A stretch of DNA of 12,976 bases. It comes from Treponema sp. UBA3662. Its GTDB lineage: Bacteria; Spirochaetota; Spirochaetia; Treponematales; Treponemataceae. Within the stretch, counting starts at the first letter, position 1, and each line of letters begins with the position of its first letter. Below the pieces are notes generated by a model. That model worked only from the letters and a program-made list of their open reading frames with translations. It was not told where the DNA came from and searched no databases. The DNA lies in the NCBI GenBank assembly GCA_002373205.1, contig DFJV01000102.1:1-12976 (forward strand). The letters are read 5' to 3'. Positions 1-6,330 of the stretch are shown in pieces. Both the position numbers and the translations under genes were made by a program.

Positions 1-333
1 GTAGAATCCGACTACTTTGGAATTGCATCCGGCAGGGATGAAGATAAAATTGCAAAGGCTGGCTTTCATGCAGTAAAGTCCCAGTTTGTTAATGCCCCTG
101 TCTTTGAAGAATACCCGCTTACACTGGAGTGCAAGGTTGTCTCTTGGAAAGACGAAGTTCTTGTGGGCGAAGTTGTGAACGTTAGCGTAGACGATGCCTA
201 CCTTGACGAAAACGGAAAGCTTGACTCCCAGAAATGCCAGTTCATTTCCTACGACGAGACAAACGGTTCCTACCGTGTGCTTGGGGATGTTGTTGGCAAA
301 GCCTTTAAGGACGGAAACAAGCTAAAAAGGTAA
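1..333 (+). CDS. Flavin reductase family protein, C-terminal part (5' truncated by window edge)
   Basis: The first frame is open from base 1 and ends at TAA 331-333, giving 110 residues. These resemble the C-terminal half of the flavin reductase / flavoredoxin family, which binds FMN in a split-barrel fold and reduces flavin with NAD(P)H or passes electrons on. The residues that suggest this are the segments 'AVKSQFVNAPVFEEYP', 'LECKVVSW', 'VLVGEVVNVSVDD' and the final 'YRVLGDVVGKAFKDGNKLK', which match this family's usual ending. The start and the N-terminal flavin-binding part lie outside the window. Nothing links it to the flagellar genes, from which about 740 bases of repeat-rich DNA separate it. 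No clear terminator follows the stop directly. Confidence 0.8.
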   Translation, partial: VESDYFGIASGRDEDKIAKAGFHAVKSQFVNAPVFEEYPLTLECKVVSWKDEVLVGEVVNVSVDDAYLDENGKLDSQKCQFISYDETNGSYRVLGDVVGKAFKDGNKLKR

Positions 334-350
334 TTGCACTTTATCTTATA

Positions 351-390
351 GGACTAAGTCTTAGGACGAAGTCTTAGGACGGAGTCCTAA
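351..390. repeat. Three tandem 13-bp repeats ending in a hairpin
   Basis: Units GGACTAAGTCTTA (351-363), GGACGAAGTCTTA (364-376) and GGACGGAGTCCTA (377-389) follow each other without gaps. Each unit is itself partly palindromic. The last boundary forms a perfect stem, TTAGGAC (374-380) with GTCCTAA (384-390), around a GGA loop. No T-run follows, so it is not a classical terminator of the upstream gene. Confidence 0.85.
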
Positions 391-430
391 TTGCTCTACC
401 ATAATAAATCTTGGCTTACTCGACCGTATG

Positions 431-536
431 CGGGTTTGGTTTACGGGCTTTTCAGGGTTCCGCCTTTCGGCTCCATTGTTGCATTCGCAACAACCGCTTC
501 GCGGCCCTTACAATCCCGCGTAGGTTTTGTCCTTGC
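431..536. repeat. Hairpin-rich interspersed element, copy 1
   Basis: The segment shares an ordered set of blocks with 5509-5610: a GG-TTT-rich flank, 'GCTTTTCAGGGTTCCGC' (compare 'GCTTTCCAGGGCTCCGC'), and 'CCCTTACAATCCCGCGTAGG' (compare 'CCCTTCCAATCGGGGGTAGG'). Its middle holds three consecutive small hairpins: CCG/CGG (460-470), TTGTTGC/GCAACAA (476-493) and CCGC/GCGG (494-504). This looks like a non-coding dispersed repeat of the REP or MITE-remnant kind. No transposase is present. Confidence 0.6.
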
Positions 537-565
537 CCTTTCAAAAAAAATTGCTTATGTCTCTA

Positions 566-615
566 ATGGGAACCTCTAAAACAGATGTCTTTGGAGGTTC
601 CATCTTTATGTTTTT
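566..615 (+). terminator. Terminator-like hairpin
   Basis: Arms GGAACCTC (569-576) and GAGGTTCC (594-601) pair perfectly and extend to ATGG/CCAT with one bulged base. The loop is 17 nt. A T-rich stretch (CTTTATGTTTTT, 604-615) follows, as for a rho-independent terminator reading rightward. It lies 236 bases after the nearest plus-strand stop codon, so what it terminates is unclear. Confidence 0.45.
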
Positions 616-656
616 AGCTTTTACAAATTAAGCCTAGCCCCGACAGTAAGGGCGCG

Positions 657-750
657 CGGAACGCGTTCCGTAGGAATGGAGCGGGTAGGGGCCCGCGGAA
701 CCCTGGATGGCGGGATATGCAAAGTGGCTGACCGGTTCCGTAGGACCGGG
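657..750. repeat. GC-rich palindromes with repeated GTTCCGTAGGA core
   Basis: CGGAACGCGTTCCG (657-670) is a perfect 14-bp palindrome. GCGGG (681-685) pairs with CCCGC (692-696). The core GTTCCGTAGGA appears at 665-675 and again at 735-745, each time inside a hairpin; the second has CCGG-T-TCC facing GGACCGG around GTA. This looks like another non-coding repeat family. Confidence 0.6.
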
Positions 751-805
751 CACAGTAACACCAGCAGGCGGCTCCAGAATAATAAAGAAGATAATTTTAT
801 GGTGG

Positions 806-878
806 ACAGATCCAGAATCGGGTTCAGGGTGACGGTATGAATGGCAGCCTGTCATCCCGAACTAGTTTCGGGATCTGT
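806..878. repeat. Inverted pair of 'TTCAGGGTGAC' repeats
   Basis: Copy A (806-833) runs ACAGATCC...TTCAGGGTGAC. Copy B (851-878) is its diverged reverse complement, GTCATCCCGAAC...GGATCTGT. Together they form a large imperfect inverted repeat with a spacer of about 17 bases. Copy B also holds an internal perfect 8-bp stem, ATCCCGAA (854-861) with TTCGGGAT (867-874). Confidence 0.75.
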
Positions 879-882
879 AGAA

Positions 883-981
883 GATGACATTTTTACTTAT
901 ACGGACCCTGAAACAAGTTCAGGGTGACGGAATGATGGCATTCTTACTTTTGCAGATGCTGAATCGAGTTCAGGGTGACAG
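883..981. repeat. Two diverged tandem copies (about 51 bp) of the same repeat
   Basis: 'GATGACATTTTTACTTAT' at 883-900 matches 'GATGGCATTCTTACTTTT' at 934-951. Each is followed by a CTGAA-N4-GTTCAGGGTGAC block (908-928 and 959-979). The period is 51 bases. The TTCAGGGTGAC part is the element also seen at 806-878, so the duplication carried both the repeat and a spacer. Confidence 0.75.
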
Positions 982-1011
982 GAGCAGGCTGTTCCAGAAG
1001 AGAAATTTTCC

Positions 1012-1038
1012 TAAAGTTTGACGGCAGATTTCCGATAT
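1012..1038 (+). promoter_or_regulatory. Sigma-28 (FliA) promoter for the flgN-like/flgK/flgL operon
   Basis: TAAAGTTT (1012-1019) matches the flagellar sigma-28 -35 consensus at all eight positions. After exactly 11 bases comes TCCGATAT (1031-1038), which matches the GCCGATAA -10 consensus at six of eight. Transcription would start near 1045, about 28 bases before the first gene. This is the clearest promoter in the window and places the operon in the late, FliA-dependent class. Confidence 0.8.
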
Positions 1039-1072
1039 TCAGAGATGAGAACCTTTATATAAGGAAGGGCAC

Positions 1073-1561
1073 ATGGCAGATAAAGAAGAAAAAAAGGCAA
1101 AAAAGACAAAAACGGCTGCTCCCGTAGAAAAAGACGTGGAACTGCTTCAGATTTTGAATGCTCAAAATGACATTTTGGACTGTATGCTCACCCAGCAGCG
1201 CAAGATTCACGACGACGTAAAGCAGCGCAAGTGGCTGGAGCTTGAGGAATGCATAAACAACATGCAGATTTTCAGCGACGCCTTTGTTAATCTTGACACA
1301 TGCCGTGAAAACTGTGCCGGAGACGACAAGAACATCTATCTTTCTCCTAAGATTGAAAGCGTTTATGTTAGCGTGCGCACCAAGCTTTCCAAGAGCAAGA
1401 TAGAGAACAAGGCCCTTGCCACTTATGTAGAGTCTACAAAGGATTTTATTAACGGAGTTTTGGATACCTGTGTTCCCCAGCAGAGGAACGTTAGGTACAA
1501 CAAATACGGTAAGATTGTGCGTCCGGCCGCAGAGAGCGTTGTGCTGGACACTGTAATGTAA
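1073..1561 (+). CDS. FlgN-like flagellar export chaperone
   Basis: This encodes 162 residues. It begins with a lysine-rich, probably disordered tail (residues 1-20). A helical stretch of about 100 residues rich in Q, N, E and L follows ('LLQILNAQNDILDCMLTQQRKI' region and onward), then a polar C-terminus with 'YNKYGKIV'. FlgN proteins are small helical cytoplasmic chaperones that hold FlgK and FlgL for the type III export gate. The fold type, the YxKxGK-like tail and the position directly upstream of flgK support that role, but sequence similarity to FlgN is weak by eye. A ribosome binding site (AAGGAAGG, 1061-1068) sits before ATG 1073. It is the first gene after the sigma-28 promoter, and flgK follows after 27 bases. 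An alternative is a spirochaete-specific flagellar protein of unknown role. Confidence 0.65.
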   Translation: MADKEEKKAKKTKTAAPVEKDVELLQILNAQNDILDCMLTQQRKIHDDVKQRKWLELEECINNMQIFSDAFVNLDTCRENCAGDDKNIYLSPKIESVYVSVRTKLSKSKIENKALATYVESTKDFINGVLDTCVPQQRNVRYNKYGKIVRPAAESVVLDTVM

Positions 1562-1588
1562 TTTTGGATTGAAGTTTGGAGGACTAGA

Positions 1589-3460
1589 ATGGCAGGTTCA
1601 TTTGGCGGAATAGAAATTGGTAAAAGGTCTTTGATGGCCCATCAGGTGCAGATTAACACCGCTGGCCACAACATCTCTAACGCAGACACGGAAGGCTATT
1701 CAAGGCAGCGTGTCCACATAAAGGAATTTGATCCCCTTTACCGCCCGGACTTGGAGCGTGCAGAAGTTGCAGGCCAGATAGGGCAGGGTACAGACGTTCA
1801 GGCCATTAAGCGCGTTCGTGACGAGCTTTTGGACACCCGCATCGTTGCCCAGACCAACCAGGAGACTTACTGGGGAACCCGCGACAAGTACATTCAGATG
1901 CTTGAGCAGATTTACATGGAGCCCGATGAAATTTCCATCAGAAGCAACATGGACAAATACTGGGAAGGCTGGCAGGAACTTTCTCTTTACCCGGACACGG
2001 ACGCTGCCCGTCAGGCTGTTGTTACCAGGGGAGAAAGCCTTACAAATTCAATCCAGCAGAGGAACAAGAGCCTTGTTGCCATTACAGACCAGGTGAACTC
2101 AGACATAATCGGCACCGTAAAGCAGGTTAACGATTATGCCCGCCAGATTGCAGCCCTTAGCGACGAGATTGTGCGCGTAAGGGGCATGGGCGACAATCCT
2201 AACGACCTTGAGGACCGCCGCGACCTTCTTGTTGAAAAGCTTGGCGGCTTGATTAACGTTACCATTGACCGCTCAGACCCGGACGAATATCTTGTCCACA
2301 CAAACGGAGAAATCATTGTTCAGGGTAGCATTGCCCGCCAGGTGGAGACTGTTTCCAACCCCAACAACAACGGCTATGTTGACCTCCGCTGGCAGGACAC
2401 CCAGCTTGAGGCTTACTTCCCGGGTGGATCCCTAGGAGCTCTCATGGACCTCCGCGACAAGGACTTGCGCTCAGAGATGCAGTCACTCAACACAATGGTA
2501 ATCAACTTTGCAGACCTTGTTAACGATGTACACCGCAATGCAATCGGCAAGAACAATGTTACCGGTCTCAACTTCTTTACGGAGCACGCATTTGTAGAGA
2601 ACGTAAACGGCAACTTTGACCGTGACGGCGACGGCGTTCTTGACACATCCTATGTCTTCCGCATGACAGGTACAAATTCCCTTAAGCCGCAGGAACAGAT
2701 TGGCCTTGAGGGAACACTTACCCTTGCAGGCCACGACGGAAACATTACGGTTGACTACCATGCTACGGACACTGTTGAAGAAATCATCAACCGCATAAAC
2801 GACTCAGACGGAGAGGTTAAGGCTTACCTTGACCGCAACTCAAACCTTGTGCTCAAGGCTACGGCAAGCGCAAGCATAAACAACCCTGACTTTGTAATCC
2901 GCCACGTGGAAGATTCAGGCATGTTCCTTACAGGATATTCAGGAATCCTTGCTGCAAGCGGGGCAGAGGGCGCTTACGACTTTGCACAGGCAGATGCAGT
3001 CAACGCATTGAACGGTGCCCAGTTTGCGGTAACACCGGTTATGAATCCTTCTGCATGGATAGAGGTTAACCCCAACATCCGCTCAGACATCCAGAGTGTT
3101 GCAGCCGCAATCCCCAATCTTCAGGGCTTTGCAGACGCAGACGACGGACGTGCCGCAGTAGAGATTGCCGCAATCCGCAACACCCACGTTATGATTGGTT
3201 CCAACCGCACCCTTGACGACTACTTTGCAGACAGCGTCACAAACGTTGGCCTTAAGGGAGAGCAGGCACAGAACATGCTCGCAAGCCAGAACGCAATCAT
3301 GCAGGACCTCCGCGACCTCCGCGACAGCATTAGCGGCGTTAACATTGACGAAGAGCTTGCAGACATCATGAAGTTCCAGCACGGCTACAATGCGGCTGCC
3401 CGTTTTGTAACAGTACAGGACCAGCTTTTGGACACCCTGATTAACCGCCTTGGCGTTTGA
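1589..3460 (+). CDS. flgK: Flagellar hook-associated protein 1 (FlgK)
   Basis: The 623-residue product is the first hook-filament junction protein, exported through the flagellar type III system and placed between hook and filament. The N-terminus (about residues 5-45, 'GKRSLMAHQVQINTAGHNISNADTEGYSRQRV') carries the rod/hook-type coiled-coil motif with its hallmark N-I-S-N-x-x-T-x-G-Y. The C-terminus ('SGVNIDEELADIMKFQHGYNAAARFV', from about 582) is the matching D0 helix. The middle holds an acidic DRDGDGVLD segment (344-352) resembling the start of an EF-hand loop. The length is within the range of long FlgK proteins. GGAGG (1578-1582) lies six bases before ATG 1589, fixing the start. flgL follows after 43 bases, so the two are almost certainly cotranscribed. 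Confidence 0.95.
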   Translation: MAGSFGGIEIGKRSLMAHQVQINTAGHNISNADTEGYSRQRVHIKEFDPLYRPDLERAEVAGQIGQGTDVQAIKRVRDELLDTRIVAQTNQETYWGTRDKYIQMLEQIYMEPDEISIRSNMDKYWEGWQELSLYPDTDAARQAVVTRGESLTNSIQQRNKSLVAITDQVNSDIIGTVKQVNDYARQIAALSDEIVRVRGMGDNPNDLEDRRDLLVEKLGGLINVTIDRSDPDEYLVHTNGEIIVQGSIARQVETVSNPNNNGYVDLRWQDTQLEAYFPGGSLGALMDLRDKDLRSEMQSLNTMVINFADLVNDVHRNAIGKNNVTGLNFFTEHAFVENVNGNFDRDGDGVLDTSYVFRMTGTNSLKPQEQIGLEGTLTLAGHDGNITVDYHATDTVEEIINRINDSDGEVKAYLDRNSNLVLKATASASINNPDFVIRHVEDSGMFLTGYSGILAASGAEGAYDFAQADAVNALNGAQFAVTPVMNPSAWIEVNPNIRSDIQSVAAAIPNLQGFADADDGRAAVEIAAIRNTHVMIGSNRTLDDYFADSVTNVGLKGEQAQNMLASQNAIMQDLRDLRDSISGVNIDEELADIMKFQHGYNAAARFVTVQDQLLDTLINRLGV

Positions 3461-3503
3461 TTAAAGGTTTAACTTAGTAAACAAAGATTGAGGAGCATAT
3501 ATT

Positions 3504-4748
3504 ATGAACAGAATTAGTTCCCAGATGAATAATACCCAGACCCAGTACTACCTCCGCAAGCAGGAAGTGCGCCAGGCCCAAGCAAACCGCCAGATTGGCA
3601 GCCAGAGCAGGATTGGCGAGCTGCGTGACGACCCATTGGCTGCTGGCCACTTGGTTCGCTACCAGTCATACCTTTCCCGCGTAAACCAGTTTGGCAAGAA
3701 CGCACAGATTCTTTCCGACGAATTCCAGGTGCGCGAAGGCTACATGAACCAGAACCTCCAGATTATGCAGAGGGTGCGCGAGCTTGCAGTTACCGGTGCA
3801 AACGGAACTTACAGCAAGGAAGACCTCAAGAATATGTCCATGGAAGTAGACGAGCTTCTTAAGGAACTCATCCAGAACGCAAACGCTGTTGGCCCGGACG
3901 GAAATTCCCTCTTTGCAGGAACAAGAAGCAAGTCCACAGCTTTTGAAGTTCTCATGGGCAATGTTGAAGGTGCATCAGAGCCTCTTATCAAGGAAGTTCA
4001 CTACAACGGAAACGTTGCCGTAAACAGGGTAGAGGTTGACGAAAACGCATACCTTGAAGTAGACAATTCAGGAAACAAGACCTTCTGGGCAGAACCCCAG
4101 CAGCTTATGGGACAGCGCGACCTTAGCTCATGGCAGGCAAAGGCAGACAGCACAATCAACATCGACGGAATTGACATTGCCGTTAACGCAGGCGACAACA
4201 TCTATGCCCTCGCCGCAAAGATAAACGACTCCGGTGCAAGCGTACGCGCAACAATTGACCCGGTTACACGCGGCCTTGACCTCCGCACTACAGACTCACA
4301 CCAGATGTGGCTGCAGGATGTTAACGGAAACGTCCTCAACGACATTGGCATGATTAAGGATTCAAGCCAGCTTCCTCCATACAACATCGAAAGCAACGTA
4401 AGCGTATCCGGCGGTTCCATGTTCGACGCAGTTATTGCCCTTCGTGACGCAATGCTCCGCGGAGACCACGAGGCAATCGGCACACGCGTACTCGGCGTTC
4501 TTGACCAGGGAATGTCCAACCTTAACACCCGCATTGCAAAGGTTGGCAGCGAATACGAGCGTGCCCAGCAGAACATCCAGCGTTCCGGCGTAAACAACCT
4601 GAACGTAACAGGCCTTGTTGCCCGCGAAGGCGACATAGACATGACGGAGGCAATCACAAACCTCAAGGCACTCGAAAACGTAAACAACGCAACTTTGAGC
4701 ACTGCCGCAAGAATGTATTCAAGCACTTTGCTTGACTATCTCAGATAA
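3504..4748 (+). CDS. flgL: Flagellar hook-associated protein 3 (FlgL)
   Basis: The 414-residue product is the second junction protein, sitting between FlgK and the flagellin filament. The N-terminus ('MNRISSQMNNTQTQYYLRKQ') and the 'QIMQRVRELAVTGANGTYSKED' segment near residue 90-115 are flagellin-like D0/D1 helices. 'GPDGNSLFAGT' near residue 130 is the conserved FlgL turn. The C-terminus ('EAITNLKALENVNNATLSTAARM...LLDYLR') closes the D0 coiled coil. At 414 residues it is longer than the roughly 300-residue enteric protein and fits spirochaete versions with an enlarged middle domain. GAGGAG (3490-3495) is eight bases before ATG 3504. Three bases after its stop begins the structured region leading to fliW. 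Confidence 0.95.
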   Translation: MNRISSQMNNTQTQYYLRKQEVRQAQANRQIGSQSRIGELRDDPLAAGHLVRYQSYLSRVNQFGKNAQILSDEFQVREGYMNQNLQIMQRVRELAVTGANGTYSKEDLKNMSMEVDELLKELIQNANAVGPDGNSLFAGTRSKSTAFEVLMGNVEGASEPLIKEVHYNGNVAVNRVEVDENAYLEVDNSGNKTFWAEPQQLMGQRDLSSWQAKADSTINIDGIDIAVNAGDNIYALAAKINDSGASVRATIDPVTRGLDLRTTDSHQMWLQDVNGNVLNDIGMIKDSSQLPPYNIESNVSVSGGSMFDAVIALRDAMLRGDHEAIGTRVLGVLDQGMSNLNTRIAKVGSEYERAQQNIQRSGVNNLNVTGLVAREGDIDMTEAITNLKALENVNNATLSTAARMYSSTLLDYLR

Positions 4749-4760
4749 TTCTGGTAAATT
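4732..4760 (+). promoter_or_regulatory. Possible sigma-70 promoter for fliW-csrA
   Basis: TTGACT (4732-4737, five of six against the -35 consensus) and TAAATT (4755-4760, four of six against the -10) are 17 bases apart. The site overlaps the end of flgL. If real, it gives a leader of about 65 nt containing the hairpin at 4778-4799. The match is modest, and readthrough from flgL is an alternative source of fliW-csrA transcripts. Confidence 0.3.
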
Positions 4761-4777
4761 TTTACTAAGCGTTACTT

Positions 4778-4808
4778 GGCCTGCATTAACGTGCAGGCCT
4801 TAATTTTT
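4778..4808 (+). terminator. Rho-independent terminator or attenuator between flgL and fliW
   Basis: GGCCTGCA (4778-4785) and TGCAGGCC (4792-4799) form a perfect 8-bp GC-rich stem with a 6-base loop, followed by TTAATTTTT. It would end flgL transcripts, or attenuate transcription into fliW, whose start codon lies only 23 bases past the T-run. A second pair, CTGGTAAA (4751-4758) with TTTACCAG (4806-4813), encloses the whole structure. Confidence 0.7.
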
Positions 4809-4831
4809 ACCAGGTGTTTAGCAGGTATCTA

Positions 4832-5275
4832 ATGGAAGTAAAAACAAGAACAATGGGAATTGTTAACGTTCCCGAAAACCATCTTTTAAAAATTCCGGCC
4901 GGTCTTTTTGGCTTTGAAGAATACACACAGTTTGCGCTTGTTGACTGCAAGACTAAGCCATTTGTCTGGCTTCAGTCAACAGACAATTCAGATCTTGCAT
5001 TTCTTCTTATAGACCCCTTCCTTGTCTGTGAAGACTACGAGACGGACATTGACGACAAGGAGCTTGCAAAAATCGGCATCAAGGAACCGTCGGATGTGCT
5101 TGTGCTCACCCTGGTAACTGTTCCCAACGACGGAAGCCCGGTAACCACAAATCTTTTGGGCCCCCTCATCATCAACAAAAAGAACATGAATGGAATGCAG
5201 GTAATCCTGAGCGAGCCAAAGTGGACAACGAAGTTCAACATCCTGGAAGCCCTTAAAAAGCAGGAGGGCAAATAA
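4832..5275 (+). CDS. fliW: Flagellar assembly factor FliW
   Basis: The 147-residue product belongs to FliW, the small beta-barrel protein that binds either flagellin or CsrA. When flagellin is secreted and its level falls, FliW leaves it and inhibits CsrA, relieving repression of flagellin translation. Family features are 'MEVKTRTMGIVNVPENHLLKIPAGLFGFEEYTQFAL' at the start and 'SDVLVLTLVTVP' with 'TTNLLGPLIINKKNMNGMQVIL' later. I chose ATG 4832 because family members begin at this M-x-V/I-x-T-K/R position and an AGG lies six bases upstream. A GTG at 4814 would add six residues but has no ribosome binding site. Its stop shares one base with the csrA start, indicating translational coupling. 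Positions in the other stretches match what I know of FliW by eye only. Confidence 0.93.
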   Translation: MEVKTRTMGIVNVPENHLLKIPAGLFGFEEYTQFALVDCKTKPFVWLQSTDNSDLAFLLIDPFLVCEDYETDIDDKELAKIGIKEPSDVLVLTLVTVPNDGSPVTTNLLGPLIINKKNMNGMQVILSEPKWTTKFNILEALKKQEGK

Positions 5276-5496
5276 TGCTGATTCTTTCGCGCAAAGTAGA
5301 CGAAAAAATAAAGATTGGCAACGACATAACCCTTACGATTATAGAAGCCCATGGCGACATGGTAAAGGTTGGCGTTGAGGCCCCAAAGAACGTAAAGGTT
5401 TTCCGCCAGGAAGTCTTTGACGCAATCCAGCGTGAAAACAAGGCCGCTTCTGTCCAGCCATCCGAAGAAGCACTTTCAACATTGTTCTCAAAATAA
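5275..5496 (+). CDS. csrA: Carbon storage regulator CsrA (RNA-binding translational regulator)
   Basis: The 73-residue product is CsrA, a homodimer that binds GGA motifs in mRNA leaders and usually blocks ribosome access. The RNA-contact residues known from other CsrA proteins are present: L4 and R6 in 'MLILSRKVDE', and V42, R44 and E46 in 'VKVFRQEVFDAI'. The 'KVGVEAPKNVKVFR' core is typical, and the length is normal, with a short variable tail after about residue 60. The stop of fliW (TAA 5273-5275) overlaps its ATG by one base. AGGAGG (5262-5267, inside fliW) is its ribosome binding site and includes a GGA that could allow autoregulation. In this neighbourhood its expected main target is flagellin (flaB) mRNA. 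Confidence 0.96.
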   Translation: MLILSRKVDEKIKIGNDITLTIIEAHGDMVKVGVEAPKNVKVFRQEVFDAIQRENKAASVQPSEEALSTLFSK

Positions 5497-5508
5497 GGAA
5501 TTTGGACC

Positions 5509-5610
5509 GGCTTTCTTTTGCTAACCCGCTTTCCAGGGCTCCGCTATCGCTCCGGCCCGCCTTTGGCGGTCTGCAAGCACCCTTCCAATCGGGGGTAGGC
5601 TTTCTTTTGC
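5509..5610. repeat. Hairpin-rich interspersed element, copy 2, flanked by a 13-bp direct repeat
   Basis: GGCTTTCTTTTGC occurs exactly at 5509-5521 and 5598-5610, bracketing 76 bases that resemble 441-520. The interior has 'GCTTTCCAGGGCTCCGC', a hairpin CCGCC-TTT-GGCGG (5557-5569) and 'CCCTTCCAATCGGGGGTA'. It lies between the convergent csrA and tsaB genes (5497-5643). I see no typical hairpin-plus-T-run terminator for csrA there, so the element's own hairpin and the T-rich stretch at 5618-5627 may serve. Confidence 0.6.
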
Positions 5611-5643
5611 ACAACAGTTTTTTTCTTTGCTAAGGGAAAATTC

Positions 5644-6330
5644 TTATTTTTTTTCTGCCTTTTTTTCAAGCACAATTTCCGCTTCGCTCTTTCTAACGTA
5701 AAGAGGGCCGTCGTAGTCCTGCATTGGCTGCACTTTGTCGCGTATCATCTGCTCGGCAAGGGTAAAGAGGTTTTCGCATGCATCGTTCTGCGGAAGGAAT
5801 GTGTGTAGGGAAAAGAGGGGAGTCGTTTCGTTAACACGCTCCACAAAGTCTTTTGCTCCAGGGCCGCAAACAAGCACGGAATTTTCAGGGTCAATCTGCT
5901 TTAGAATTTCTTCTATGGAACCGTCGCTTGGTTCAATAAGTTCCTCTCCGCGGGCATAGAAAGAATAAAAATACTGGTCTTCCTTTTCTTCTATTACGGA
6001 AAGAACCGTCTCTATTGCGCTTTTGTAGGGCAGGGCATAGGCTTTTAGCGAAGGAATTCCGTAAAGCGGCGTTCCGTTTGCAAGGTTCAGTGCCTTTAGT
6101 GCGCTAAGCCCCAGCCTTAGGCCAGTAAAAGTTCCCGGGCCAAGGGTTACCGCCGTGTAGTCAAGCAGGGCTGGGGTAAGGTCTGCTTCCTTTAGCACAT
6201 AGTCAATTGCCGGAAGAATCTTTTCCGACTGCTTTGTTCCTATGTCCAGGCAAAGTTTTACCGTTTGATTTTCTTTTTTTGCCGCTATGCACAGCTTGGA
6301 AACCGCGCAGTCAATAGCAAGTGCGTTCAT
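5644..6330 (-). CDS. tsaB: tRNA t6A biosynthesis protein TsaB
   Basis: The 228-residue product is TsaB, the ASKHA-fold partner that dimerises with TsaD and works with TsaE to attach threonylcarbamoyl to A37 of ANN-decoding tRNAs. 'MNALAIDCAV' is the first ASKHA strand. 'VTLGPGTFTGLRLGLSALKALN' (about 61-83) is the strongly conserved TsaB core. 'GIPSLKAYAL' follows as in other members. The length equals that of the E. coli protein (about 230). ATG 6330-6328 overlaps the tsaE stop in an ATGA junction, and a GGGAAG lies a few bases upstream inside tsaE. It is the last gene of the minus-strand run, ending opposite csrA. TsaD is not in this window. Confidence 0.93.
   Translation of the reverse strand: MNALAIDCAVSKLCIAAKKENQTVKLCLDIGTKQSEKILPAIDYVLKEADLTPALLDYTAVTLGPGTFTGLRLGLSALKALNLANGTPLYGIPSLKAYALPYKSAIETVLSVIEEKEDQYFYSFYARGEELIEPSDGSIEEILKQIDPENSVLVCGPGAKDFVERVNETTPLFSLHTFLPQNDACENLFTLAEQMIRDKVQPMQDYDGPLYVRKSEAEIVLEKKAEKK

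Larger units (their letters stand above)
334..1011. other. Gene-free, repeat-rich intergenic region
   Basis: I see no credible gene in this stretch of about 680 bases. The two short open frames present (391-579 plus, 634-855 minus) consist of translated repeats and have no family resemblance or ribosome binding site. The region holds, in order: a 13-bp triple tandem repeat, a hairpin-rich element also present at 5509-5610, a terminator-like hairpin, GC-rich palindromes with a repeated 'GTTCCGTAGGA' core, and four copies of a 'TTCAGGGTGAC' repeat. The sigma-28 promoter of the flagellar operon begins at its right end. Confidence 0.75.

Noticed and set aside
391..579. A 62-codon plus-strand open frame
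   Set aside because: It coincides with the hairpin-rich repeat element, and the equivalent frame is not kept in the copy at 5509-5610.
634..855. A 73-codon minus-strand open frame in the repeat region
   Set aside because: It consists of translated repeat units and palindromes and has no ribosome binding site.
806..981. CRISPR array
   Set aside because: The repeats are diverged, in mixed orientation and irregularly spaced, and there are no unique spacers of constant length or cas genes.
4202..4726. A 174-codon minus-strand open frame opposite flgL
   Set aside because: It is fully contained in flgL, Ser/Arg-rich as expected for antisense of this codon usage, and has no supporting motif.
4814..4831. 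GTG 4814 as the fliW start
   Set aside because: It has no ribosome binding site, and the six extra residues do not fit the usual FliW N-terminus. ATG 4832 fits better.
5509..5610. Integron attC site
   Set aside because: The hairpin and size are suggestive, and integrons exist in some Treponema. However I could not find both matching core sites (RYYYAAC and GTTRRRY) at the ends, and no integrase or cassettes are present.
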